Made by a program: the position numbers and the translations under genes
Notes under the pieces: model-generated
Databases searched by the model: none
Told to the model about the DNA's origin: nothing
The model's input: only the letters and a program-made list of their open reading frames with translations
Shown: in pieces, positions 16,592-24,643 of the stretch
How positions within the stretch are numbered: the first letter of the stretch is position 1
Layout: every line of letters begins with the position of its first letter
Assembly: GCF_003932715.1 (NCBI RefSeq)
Contig: NZ_CP020700.1
Coordinates: 5,168,501 to 5,232,500, forward strand
Direction: 5' to 3'
DNA: 64,000 nt
DNA from: Streptomyces tsukubensis
GTDB taxonomy: Bacteria > Actinomycetota > Actinomycetes > Streptomycetales > Streptomycetaceae

Positions 16592-17869
16592 TCAGAAGAA
16601 GGTGCGGATGAAGTCGGTGACGGTGCCGTCGGCTTCGACCACCGGGATCAGCTGCCACTTGTCGAAGGACGTACAGGGATGGGACAGGCCCATCCCGATC
16701 CAGTCGCCGACCTCCAGTTCGGCGTCCGGGGCGGTGCGGACCCAGCCGTGCTGGTCGGAGAGCCCGCTGATCTCGATGCCGTCGGCGGGGCGGATCTCGC
16801 CGGTCCGCGCGGACCGGACCACCTGGGCCTCGGGGAGGTCGAGATCGTACGCGGCGTCCCGCTTGCCCGCGTTGAGGAAGGCCTGCCCGGGGCCCGGCCG
16901 GGAGACGACCTGCGCCCAGAGCCGGAACGCGGGCTGGAGCGCGCCCTCGTCGGGGACCCGGTTGAAGGGGGTGAGATGGCGGTAGTGGCCGTCGTCGTGG
17001 GAGACGTAGGCACCGGAGCGCAGCAGCTTCAGCACCGGGCGGGAGAGCGCCGGGATCTCGGCGAAGACGTCGGCGACGGCGTCGAACCAGGCGGAGCCGC
17101 CCGCGCTGATCACCACATCGGCGCTGTCGGCGAACCGGCCCTCCCGGTCGAAGGCCCCGGCCAGCGCCACCAGGCGGCGCAGCCAGGCGCGGACCCGCTC
17201 GCCGTCGGCGTCGGGCACCTCGCCCTCGTATCCGGCGACGCCCACCAGCTTCAGCGTGCCGGTGGCGGCGATCGCGTCCGCGACGGCGGCGCATTCGGCC
17301 TCGGTACGGGCTCCGGTACGGGCGCCGTCCCCGGCGCCGAGTTCGACGACGACCTCGACCGGGCGGCGGGCCCCGGCCTCGGTGAGGGCCCGGTCCATCA
17401 GCTCGACGCCGCGGACCGAGTCGGCGTAGCAGACGAAGCGGAAGTCGGGGTCGCGGTCCAGCTCCCCGGCCACCCAGCGCAGCGCGGCCGGGTCGACGAC
17501 CTCGTTGGCCAGGAAGATCCGCTGGATGCCGTGGGCGCGGCAGACCCGGGCCTGGTGGGGGACGGCGACGGTGATGCCCCAGGCGCCGCGCTCCAGCTGG
17601 CGGGCGAAGAGCTGGGGGGACATGGACGTCTTGCCGTGCGGGGCGAAGGCCAGGCCGTGGCGTTCCGAGTAGGTCTGGAGGAGGTCGAGATTGTGCTCGA
17701 CGGATTCGGCGGCGAGCGCGAGGACGGGCGTGGTGAAGCCGCCGGTGAACAGGGAGCGGCGCTCGGCCGCCAGCTCGGCCACGGTCAGCCCGTCGGCATC
17801 CGGCGGCAGCGCCTTGAAGCGGTGGTCGACGCGCTCGTGGCGGAGCTGGCCCAGCGGTTCGGCGGGCAT
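16592..17869 (-). CDS. Fold-type III PLP D-amino acid deaminase (D-serine dehydratase-like)
   Basis: 425 aa; start ATG is preceded by GAGGAGG. An alanine-racemase-type N-terminal barrel carries the PLP lysine in FAPHGKTSMSP (K80). Near the C-terminus, LSHPCTSFDKW has the His-x-Cys pair that binds zinc in DSD/D-threonine aldolase-like enzymes. Expected reaction: zinc- and PLP-dependent elimination or aldol cleavage of D-serine/D-threonine, releasing ammonia and a keto acid through an enamine. First gene of the leftward operon, reading away from an operator-containing promoter shared with the kinase-IclR operon. Confidence 0.85.
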   Translation of the reverse strand: MPAEPLGQLRHERVDHRFKALPPDADGLTVAELAAERRSLFTGGFTTPVLALAAESVEHNLDLLQTYSERHGLAFAPHGKTSMSPQLFARQLERGAWGITVAVPHQARVCRAHGIQRIFLANEVVDPAALRWVAGELDRDPDFRFVCYADSVRGVELMDRALTEAGARRPVEVVVELGAGDGARTGARTEAECAAVADAIAATGTLKLVGVAGYEGEVPDADGERVRAWLRRLVALAGAFDREGRFADSADVVISAGGSAWFDAVADVFAEIPALSRPVLKLLRSGAYVSHDDGHYRHLTPFNRVPDEGALQPAFRLWAQVVSRPGPGQAFLNAGKRDAAYDLDLPEAQVVRSARTGEIRPADGIEISGLSDQHGWVRTAPDAELEVGDWIGMGLSHPCTSFDKWQLIPVVEADGTVTDFIRTFF

Positions 17870-17913
17870 GGGGTCGCCTCCTCGGTTCGTACTCGTGTCG
17901 TACTCGGTTCCTG

Positions 17914-17949
17914 CGTTGCATTATCTGCAACGGTCATTGCGTATAACGC
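17914..17949. promoter_or_regulatory. Palindromic operator in divergent promoter (probable IclR site)
   Basis: CGTTGCA-TTATC-TGCAACG (17914-17932) is a perfect 7-bp-arm palindrome, followed by GCGT-ATA-ACGC (17939-17949). Both are A/T-rich islands in very GC-rich DNA, midway between the divergent deaminase and kinase genes. The IclR regulator encoded at 19107 is the natural candidate to bind; that is inference. Confidence 0.6.
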
Positions 17950-18024
17950 TTGGTGCTGTCTAACATCCGGCCCAGCGCCGGGTCAATGGACCCGACGGCC
18001 CCAGACCCCGCGAGGAGCCCCAGG

Positions 18025-19110
18025 GTGAGCAGCGTGAACGGACCCGACCTCCCGGCACCGCCCGGCGCGGTCGGTGCGGCCGGACCGGCGCCGGTGACCG
18101 AGGTGACCTGTCTCGGTGAGTCCATGGTCACGTTCCTCCCCACCGTGCCCGGGCGCCTCGCCGACGTCCCCGCCTTCACCCGGGCGATCGGCGGCGCGGA
18201 GTCCAATGTCGCCTGCGCCCTGGCCGCCGCCGGACACCGCACCGCCTGGGTCAGCCGGGTCGGCGCCGACGGCTTCGGCGACCACCTCGTCGCCGCCGTC
18301 GCCGCCTACGGGGTCGACACCTCCGCCGTGGCCCGCGACCCCGGCCGCCCGACCGGCGTCTACTTCCGCACCGCCACCGACCGGTCCGCCTCCGGCCACG
18401 AGGTCGCCTACTACCGCGCCGGATCCGCCGCCTCCGCGATGTCGCCCCGGACCGTCCCGTACTCCCTGGTCTCCCGCACCCGCGTCCTGCATCTCTCCGG
18501 GATCACCGCCGCCCTCTCCGCCGACTGCCTCGCGCTCCTGCGCGAACTGATGCTTTCCCGCGAAGGGCGCCCCCTGATCTCCTTCGACGTCAACCACCGC
18601 CCCGGACTGTGGCGGGCCGCCGAAGCCGGACCGGTGCTCCTCGGTCTCGCCCGCGGCGCCGACCTGGTCTTCGTCGGCGAGGACGAGGCCGAGACCGCCT
18701 GGGGCATCGGCGGGCCCGACGCGATCCGCGCCGCCCTGCCCGAACCGCGGACCCTGATCGTCAAACAGGGCGCCGCCGGGGCGACCGCGTACGTCCGCGG
18801 CACCGACGGCGCCGACACCGCCGTCTTCGTCCCCGCGCCCGCCGTCGAGGTCGTCGCACCCGTCGGCGCCGGGGACGCCTTCGCCGCCGGCTACCTCTCC
18901 GCCACCCTGCGCGGACTCCCGCCGCGCGACCGGCTGCGCCACGGCCATCTCACCGCCGCGGCCGCCCTCACCGTCCCCGGCGACGTCGGCACACCCCCCG
19001 GCCGGGACCGCGCCGACCGGCTGGCGGCCCTCGACGACGCCGACTGGGAGAGACTTCGTCTCGGCCCCGGCTGGACCTCAGCCGCGGATGAGGAGGTACG
19101 TACGCCATGA
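18025..19110 (+). CDS. PfkB-family sugar kinase (2-keto-3-deoxygluconate kinase-like)
   Basis: 361 aa from the GTG at 18025, which has GAGGAG eight bases upstream; a longer frame exists but lacks a site. PfkB signatures: GGAESNVACALAAAG near residue 64 and the C-terminal catalytic motif APVGAGDAFAAGY with the base Asp. The N-terminal CLGESMVTFLP and RTATDRSASGHEVAYYRAG resemble KDG kinases. Predicted reaction: ATP-dependent phosphorylation of 2-dehydro-3-deoxy-D-gluconate or a similar keto-sugar acid. Coupled to iclR by ATGA. Confidence 0.85.
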   Translation: MSSVNGPDLPAPPGAVGAAGPAPVTEVTCLGESMVTFLPTVPGRLADVPAFTRAIGGAESNVACALAAAGHRTAWVSRVGADGFGDHLVAAVAAYGVDTSAVARDPGRPTGVYFRTATDRSASGHEVAYYRAGSAASAMSPRTVPYSLVSRTRVLHLSGITAALSADCLALLRELMLSREGRPLISFDVNHRPGLWRAAEAGPVLLGLARGADLVFVGEDEAETAWGIGGPDAIRAALPEPRTLIVKQGAAGATAYVRGTDGADTAVFVPAPAVEVVAPVGAGDAFAAGYLSATLRGLPPRDRLRHGHLTAAAALTVPGDVGTPPGRDRADRLAALDDADWERLRLGPGWTSAADEEVRTP

Positions 19111-19859
19111 GCCAGACCGTCGACCGCGCGCTGAGCATCCTGCCGCTGCTCGCCCAGGGACCCGCCGACCTCGGACAGGTCGCGCAGCGCCTCGACGTCC
19201 ACAAGTCCACCGCGCTGCGCCTGCTGCGTACCCTCCACGACCACGGGCTCGTCTTCCGGCAGCAGGACCAGCGCTACCGGCTCGGCGCCCGGCTCTTCGC
19301 CCTGGCCCAGGAGGCCATCGAGAACCTCGACGTCCGCGAGATCGCCCACTCCCATCTCGTCACCCTCAACGAACAGATCGGGCACACCGTCCACCTCGCC
19401 GTGTACGAGGAGAACGAGGTGCTCTACATCGACAAGGTCGAGAGCCGCTATCCGGTCCGGATGTACTCCCGGATCGGCAAGCCGGTCGCGATCACCGTCG
19501 CTGCCGTGGCGAAACTGCTGCTGGCCGACCTCTCCGAAGCCGAGCGGCGCATGATCGCCGAACGGCTCGACTACCCCATGTACACGTCCCGTTCGACGCC
19601 GAACGCCGCCGCCTTCCTCAAGGAGCTGGCGACCGTACGCGAACAGGGCTGGGCCACCGACCTCGGCGGCCACGAGGAGTCCATCAACTGCATCGGCGCT
19701 CCCATCCGGGGCGCGGGCGGCAAGGTCGTCGCCGCGATGTCGGTCTCGGCGCCGAACGTCGTCGTCACGGCCGAGGAACTGCTCACCCTTCTCCCGCTGG
19801 TCCGCCGGACCGCCGACGCGATCAGCCGGGAGTACTCCGGGGCCGTCACCCCGCACTGA
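19107..19859 (+). CDS. IclR-family transcriptional regulator
   Basis: 250 aa, ATG in an ATGA overlap with the kinase and preceded by AGGAGG. Residues 1-60 form the winged helix-turn-helix (LGQVAQRLDVHKSTALRLLR) and the remainder is the IclR ligand-binding domain (LNEQIGHTVHLAVYEENEVL, INCIGAPIRGAGGKVVAAMS). It probably represses the divergent D-amino-acid/sugar-acid operons until an effector (a keto acid or D-amino acid) binds. The palindrome at 17914 is the likely target. Confidence 0.93.
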   Translation: MSQTVDRALSILPLLAQGPADLGQVAQRLDVHKSTALRLLRTLHDHGLVFRQQDQRYRLGARLFALAQEAIENLDVREIAHSHLVTLNEQIGHTVHLAVYEENEVLYIDKVESRYPVRMYSRIGKPVAITVAAVAKLLLADLSEAERRMIAERLDYPMYTSRSTPNAAAFLKELATVREQGWATDLGGHEESINCIGAPIRGAGGKVVAAMSVSAPNVVVTAEELLTLLPLVRRTADAISREYSGAVTPH

Positions 19860-19898
19860 CCCCATCCGTCCCTCCCCGAATCCCACGAGGAAACACGC

Positions 19899-20309
19899 AT
19901 GACCGAGAAGACCGCGATCACCCCCGCCACCCACACCGCCCCGCCCGCGAAGTTCTCGCACGGCGTGAAGAAGGGCAACATCCTCCAGGTCGCCGGCCAG
20001 GTCGGCTTCCTGCCCGCGGTCGAGGGGCAGCCCCCGACGCCCGCCGGCCCGACCCTGCGCGAGCAGACCCTCCAGACCTTCGCCAACGTCAAGGCGATCC
20101 TGGAGGAGGGCGGCGCGTCCTGGGACGACGTGATGATGATGCGCGTCTACCTGACGGACGTGGACCACTTCGCCGAGATGAACGAGATCTACAACGCCTA
20201 CTTCGAGGAGCAGGGCCTGAAGGCGCCGGCGTCCGCCCGTACCACCGTGTACGTCGGTCTGCCGGCCGGGCTGCTCATCGAGATCGACGCGCTGGCCGTC
20301 CTGGGCTGA
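19899..20309 (+). CDS. RidA-family enamine/imine deaminase
   Basis: 136 aa, ATG preceded by GAGG. The YjgF/RidA signatures are present: VAGQVGFLP, WDDVMMMRVYLTDVDHFAEM and the C-terminal ASARTTVYVGLPAGLLIEID containing the Arg (R114) needed to hydrolyse enamines. RidA removes reactive 2-aminoacrylate formed by PLP dehydratases, which matches the fold-III deaminase in the same gene block. It follows iclR by 39 bases, probably cotranscribed. Confidence 0.92.
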   Translation: MTEKTAITPATHTAPPAKFSHGVKKGNILQVAGQVGFLPAVEGQPPTPAGPTLREQTLQTFANVKAILEEGGASWDDVMMMRVYLTDVDHFAEMNEIYNAYFEEQGLKAPASARTTVYVGLPAGLLIEIDALAVLG

Positions 20310-21135
20310 CGCGTCCGGTCCGGCGGGGCGCGTCGCCACGCGTTCCCGCGGGACCGGCGGGCGGCACCGGTCCGGCCCCCTGTACCGGCCGGTGCGCCCC
20401 GGTGATCGGGTCCGGTACGGCCGGGTGTCGCGGTGGTACGTACGCCGCGGGCATCCGGTTCCTCCGGACGGCGCGGCTGCTGCAGGCCGCGGGCGTCCGG
20501 CGCCGCGCGACACCACCACCATCACCATCACCACTGCTGTACGCCCGCAGGCATCCGGCACCGGCCGGGCCACCGATCCGGCCGGTGCCGGATGAACCGC
20601 CTGCGGACGGCCGAGGCCGTGTCCGGAAAGCAGCGCCGTCCGCCCGTAGCGCGGGCCGGGCGGGACCTTGCGGACCCGGCCAGGGCCGGCCGGGGAGAAA
20701 CCGCCCCGCCCGTGCCCGTACCCGCCACCGGCGGGCCGCCCCCTGAACGGTCCGCCGGTGGCGCCCCGTTCGGCCCGTGCACCCCTGCGCACGGCGCCGT
20801 ACCCCTGCCCCCTCCGCGGGTCCCGGGAGACCCCCGTGGACCGCACCCCGACCCGGCAGCCGACGCTTCCGAGGTTCAGCGAACGGCACCACCCGCCCTA
20901 TCCGGCGCTACGGGATCACGTCGCTCGCACTGATCACACCAGCAACATCAGCAACACCAGTAGCTCTCGGCTCTCGGTAGTCACCCTTCCGGAAGCCCCT
21001 CAGCACCCCCGGCTGGAACCCCTGACGTACCACCGCACCACCGGCCACGGTCCGGCCTCCGCCACCTCTGCCCGCGGAGTGCCGTACCGCGGTCCGCCGT
21101 ACCCGAGAACCCCTCCACCGACGTAAGGGTTTGTC
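20310..21135. other. 826-base intergenic region with strong hairpin
   Basis: No supported gene. A 17-bp perfect hairpin (20552-20568 with 20578-20594) probably terminates the kinase-IclR-RidA transcript. A run of CAC/CAT triplets (20511-20534) would read as eight histidines in one frame but that frame has no gene-like features. The last 200 bases should hold the permease promoter. Confidence 0.6.
20552..20594 (+). terminator. 17-bp hairpin terminator
   Basis: CATCCGGCACCGGCCGG (20552-20568) pairs perfectly with 20578-20594 around a 9-nt loop, 240 bases after ridA. Confidence 0.6.
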
Positions 21136-22623
21136 GTGTTGCCAACCACCGCCATAGCCGCCTCGGCGCCCGCCGCCGAGGCACCGCCCCACACCGGAGG
21201 ACTCCTCCTCCTCATCGACGGCACCGCCGGTCTGCTGACCGTCGCCGCGCTCGGCATCGTGCTGCTGCTGGTGCTGATCATCAAGGTGCGGCTCCAGCCG
21301 TTCGTCGCGCTGCTCGCCGTCTCCATAGCCGTCGGCCTCGCCGCCGGTCTCTCCGTCACCGAACTCTTCGGCACCATCCAGCGTTCCGCCGCCACCTCGG
21401 TCATCGAGACCGGAATGGGCGGCATTCTCGGCCATGTCGCGATCATCATCGGCCTCGGCACGATGCTCGGCGCCATCCTGGAGGTCTCCGGCGGCGCCGA
21501 AGTCCTCAGCAAGCGGCTGCTGAACCTCTTCGGCGAGAAGCGCGCCCCGCTCGCCATGGGTGTGACCGGTGTGATCTTCGGTATCCCGGTCTTCTTCGAC
21601 GTCGGCATCTTCGTGCTGGCGCCGATCGTGTACGCCGCCGCCAAGCGCTCCGGCAAGTCGATCCTGCTGTACGCGATGCCGCTGCTGGCCGGTCTCTCGA
21701 TGACCCACGCCTTCCTGCCGCCGCACCCGGGCCCGGTCGCCGCGGCCGGACTGTTCGACGTCTCGCTGGGCTGGGTCATCCTCATGGGCGTCGTGGTCGG
21801 CCTCCCGGCCGTCGTCGCCGCCTGGGTCTTCTCGGACTGGATCGGCCGGCGCATCCACGTCGACGTTCCGCAGGACATGCTGGAGGCCGCCGAGGAGGCC
21901 AAGGCGACGGTCGCCGCCGAACGCGCCGCGGAGGGCCGGAGCGCGCCCGAGTCCGAGGTCTCCCTCGCGACCGTGCTGCTGATCATCGGTACGCCGCTGG
22001 TGCTGATCCTGGCCGCGACGTTCTCCTCCATCGCGCTGGACGAGTCCACGCTCCGCTCGGTCATCGAGTTCTTCGGCAACCCGTTCGTGGCGCTGACCAT
22101 CGCCCTGGTGATGGCGTACTACCTGCTGGGCATCCGGCGCGGCTGGTCCCGCAAATCGCTGGAGCAGGTGTCGACCTCGTCCCTGAAGCCGGTCGGCAAC
22201 ATCCTGCTCGTCGTCGGTGCGGGCGGTGTCTTCGGCGCCGTCCTCAAGGCGAGCGGGGTCGCGCAGGCCCTCTCCGACACCTTCGAGGACGTCGGCCTGC
22301 CGATCATCGTGCTGGCGTATCTGATCTCGCTGGTGCTGCGGGTCGCGCAGGGTTCGGCGACGGTCGCCATCGTGACCACCGCGGGCATCGTGCTCCCGCT
22401 GGTCGAGAACGCCGACCACTCGCAGGCGTTCCTGGCGCTGGTCATCATGGCGATCTCGGCGGGTTCGATCTTCGCTTCGCATGTCAACGACGGCGGCTTC
22501 TGGATCGTCGCGAAGTACTTCGGCATCTCGGAGCGCGACACCCTCAAGTCGTGGACCGTGCTGGAGTGTGTCCTGTCGGTCGTCGGCTTCGCGGTCGCCG
22601 CGCTGCTGAGCCTGTTCGTCTAG
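21136..22623 (+). CDS. GntP-family gluconate/D-serine permease
   Basis: 495 aa from GTG 21136 with AAGGG nine bases upstream. About a dozen hydrophobic segments; GntP hallmarks include LIIKVRLQPFVALLAVSIAVG, IETGMGGILGHVAIIIGLGT, GIPVFFDVGIFVLAPIVYAA and LPPHPGPVAAAG. The family carries proton-coupled gluconate transporters and also DsdX, the D-serine transporter. Given the upstream deacylase, deaminase, RidA and keto-sugar-acid kinase, either sugar acid or D-amino acid import is plausible. It has its own promoter region and terminator. Confidence 0.9.
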   Translation: MLPTTAIAASAPAAEAPPHTGGLLLLIDGTAGLLTVAALGIVLLLVLIIKVRLQPFVALLAVSIAVGLAAGLSVTELFGTIQRSAATSVIETGMGGILGHVAIIIGLGTMLGAILEVSGGAEVLSKRLLNLFGEKRAPLAMGVTGVIFGIPVFFDVGIFVLAPIVYAAAKRSGKSILLYAMPLLAGLSMTHAFLPPHPGPVAAAGLFDVSLGWVILMGVVVGLPAVVAAWVFSDWIGRRIHVDVPQDMLEAAEEAKATVAAERAAEGRSAPESEVSLATVLLIIGTPLVLILAATFSSIALDESTLRSVIEFFGNPFVALTIALVMAYYLLGIRRGWSRKSLEQVSTSSLKPVGNILLVVGAGGVFGAVLKASGVAQALSDTFEDVGLPIIVLAYLISLVLRVAQGSATVAIVTTAGIVLPLVENADHSQAFLALVIMAISAGSIFASHVNDGGFWIVAKYFGISERDTLKSWTVLECVLSVVGFAVAALLSLFV

Positions 22624-22627
22624 AGCC

Positions 22628-22668
22628 CCGCCGCCCCGGACCCCGGTCGGCGGGGTCCGGGGCGGCGG
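22628..22668 (+). terminator. 18-bp hairpin terminator
   Basis: Perfect arms 22628-22645 and 22651-22668 with a 5-nt loop, starting five bases after the permease stop. Confidence 0.8.
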
Positions 22669-22810
22669 TCCGTCCGTCCGGGGGGCGGGGCGCGCGGATC
22701 CCGGGGCCGTGGCCGTGGCCGTCCGGCCAACTCCGGCTCCCTGAAACGTGCTTGCGGTGGTGCGCAGAATGGATGTGATCGTCCACCGCCGCCGACCGAA
22801 AGCGATACCC

Positions 22811-23455
22811 ATGAACCGCGTTCCCGCGGACCCGACGGTGCTCCACCCGTTTCCCGACCAGCCGCGGGTCGTCCTGCTCAAGCCGTTGGTGACCTCGCCG
22901 CTGATCGACATCGGAGAGTACTCCTACTACGACGACCCCGACGACGCGACCGCGTTCGAGACCCGCAACGTCCTCTACCACTACGGGCCCGAGAAACTCG
23001 TCATCGGGAAGTACTGCGCGCTGGGAACCGGGGTGCGGTTCATCATGAACGGCGCCAACCACCGTATGGACGGCCCCTCCACCTTCCCCTTCCCCATCAT
23101 GGGCGGCTCCTGGGCCGAACACTTCGACCTGATCACCGGCCTGCCCGGCAAGGGCGACACCACCGTCGGGAACGACGTCTGGTTCGGCTACAACGCCATG
23201 GTCATGCCCGGAGTACGCATCGGGCACGGCGCGATCATCGCCTCCGGAGCCGTCGTCGTCGACGACGTCCCCGACTACGGCATCGTCGGCGGCAACCCGG
23301 CCCGACTCATCCGTACCCGCTACAACGACGACGACATCGCCCGCCTGCTCGCCCTCGCCTGGTGGGACTGGCCCGCGGAACACCTCACCGAACACCTCCG
23401 GGCCGTCATGTCCGGCACCATCGACGACCTGGAGAAGATCGCACCCCGGAGCTGA
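22811..23455 (+). CDS. Vat/CatB-type xenobiotic O-acetyltransferase
   Basis: 214 aa from ATG 22811. A left-handed beta-helix acetyltransferase: IGEYSYYDDPDD at the N-terminus, the catalytic His in MNGANHRMDG (H84), and the hexapeptide-repeat stretch GNDVWFGYNAMVMPGVRIGH followed by GIVGGNPARLI. These features match the streptogramin A (Vat) and CatB chloramphenicol acetyltransferase group. It may inactivate an antibiotic by acetylating a hydroxyl, or serve another small molecule; no drug-biosynthesis genes are adjacent. Confidence 0.88.
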   Translation: MNRVPADPTVLHPFPDQPRVVLLKPLVTSPLIDIGEYSYYDDPDDATAFETRNVLYHYGPEKLVIGKYCALGTGVRFIMNGANHRMDGPSTFPFPIMGGSWAEHFDLITGLPGKGDTTVGNDVWFGYNAMVMPGVRIGHGAIIASGAVVVDDVPDYGIVGGNPARLIRTRYNDDDIARLLALAWWDWPAEHLTEHLRAVMSGTIDDLEKIAPRS

Positions 23456-23507
23456 GCTGCGGATGCGCTCCGGTCTTCCTGCGCGGCCACAGGTCTAAGC
23501 TCTGCGG

Positions 23508-23864
23508 ATGACCTTGGAATGGGAGCAGGTAATCGTCCACGCGGTGGACCCGGCGGCGCTGGGGCAGTGGTGGGCCGACGCGCTCGGCTGGGTGGTGGTC
23601 CACACCTCCGACGACGAGTTCGAGATCCGCCCGGCCCCGGACCGCCTGCCGGGTCTGGACTTCGTCCGGGTCGACGAGGCCAGGACGGCGAAGAGCAGGC
23701 TGCACCTCGACTTCAGGCCCGACGACCAGGATGCGGAGGTGGCCCGTCTGCTGGCACACGGCGCACGGCGGGTGGACATCGGCCAGGGGGAGCAGTCGTG
23801 GGTCGTCCTGGCGGATCCCGAGGGCAACGAGTTCTGCGTGCTCGCGCAGCGGCGGCCTCAGTAG
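23508..23864 (+). CDS. VOC (glyoxalase-like) family protein
   Basis: 118 aa, ATG 23508. It has the beta-alpha-beta-beta-beta repeat of the vicinal-oxygen-chelate fold: HAVDPAALGQWWADALGW in the first module and a second ending VVLADPEGNEFCVLA, whose Glu is the usual metal ligand. The sequence resembles actinobacterial Glyoxalase_6 proteins. Role unknown: a dioxygenase, isomerase or antibiotic-binding protein. It stands alone, converging on a small cupin gene. Confidence 0.85.
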   Translation: MTLEWEQVIVHAVDPAALGQWWADALGWVVVHTSDDEFEIRPAPDRLPGLDFVRVDEARTAKSRLHLDFRPDDQDAEVARLLAHGARRVDIGQGEQSWVVLADPEGNEFCVLAQRRPQ

Positions 23865-23997
23865 CAGGTCGTCGGGCCGGGGTCGTCCGACGGCGGCAGC
23901 AGTCGGGGGCAGCAGCCGATTGACCGGCTGGATCCGGTGGGCTACGGGGGCATCTTCCGAAGGTGCCGGGCCTTTTCGGCCGTATCTCGGCTGCCCT

Positions 23998-24297
23998 CTA
24001 CTTGATCTCGACGAACAACACGTGCGTCGGGGTGTCGCCCACGTTCTCTCCGATGTGGGTGTGCGCGGCCATCCACCCCGCCTCGAACGGGGCGCGGTCC
24101 ACTTCGACGATCCGGTCGTCGAGCTCCATGCGTCGGCGGAAGGCGCTCAGCGTGATCAGCACACTGTCGGGGTGGTGATGCCGCTGGGTGCGTGTGCCCG
24201 GCGTATCGCGATACTCCACGACCCGGATCTTGTCGTTCTCGAAAATGACCCGGTAGAACTCCGGGTCGGTCACCGTGGGGTGCCGACTGTCGTCCAC
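23998..24297 (-). CDS. Small cupin-fold protein
   Basis: 99 aa if started at the GTG at 24297 (GAGG upstream). A longer frame to 24492 exists, but the extra residues are low-complexity. The core FENDKIRVVEYRDTPGTRTQ followed by HHHPDSVLITLSAFRRRMEL and a later His-containing AAHTHIGENVGDTPTHVLFVEI have cupin-like spacing and three or more possible metal-ligand histidines. Function unknown. Confidence 0.7.
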   Translation of the reverse strand: MDDSRHPTVTDPEFYRVIFENDKIRVVEYRDTPGTRTQRHHHPDSVLITLSAFRRRMELDDRIVEVDRAPFEAGWMAAHTHIGENVGDTPTHVLFVEIK

Positions 24298-24643
24298 AAC
24301 GGATCCTCGATTCCATGGACGGAATGGCGGGAAGCCCGGCCCCCGCGTCGCCGGATCACCGGAACCGACAGGCGGATCCCGCCGACGAGGCATCACCGGC
24401 TCCAGGGCCCACTCGCCTTGCGCGGGGCCGCTGTCCTCGGTGCTGATATATCCACCCATTCTTCTCCACGCCCCGGCCGGCCTGCGCGACAACTAGCCCA
24501 TTCGGGTGAGTGCCTGTACGCCGGGCCGGCTCAGGACGTGGACGTCACCGGTGCGAGATTGCTCCCGCTGACCGGGAGGAGTCGAGTGGAAGCCCTCTCC
24601 GACCCGGCCCGGTCACCCGCAACATCGGAAGAGAAGCGGCCCC
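24298..24643. other. Intergenic region without a supported gene
   Basis: 346 bases between the cupin start and the end of the serine-hydrolase gene. Only a short A/T-rich stretch near 24445 stands out, which may belong to the cupin promoter. Confidence 0.45.

Noticed and set aside
18891..20846. Long antisense open frame on the minus strand overlapping kinase, IclR and RidA.
   Set aside because: Arg/Gly-rich with no motif or start site; typical of the opposite strand in GC-rich genes.
20433..20933. Open frame that would contain eight consecutive histidines (CAC/CAT run at 20511-20534).
   Set aside because: Flanking composition is Arg/Pro/Gly as in shadow frames, no ribosome-binding site, and it overlaps a terminator hairpin; most likely chance or vestigial DNA.
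23949..23967. Small hairpin with a G-T pair between the VOC and cupin genes.
   Set aside because: Stem is short and imperfect; may help convergent termination but not strong enough to call.
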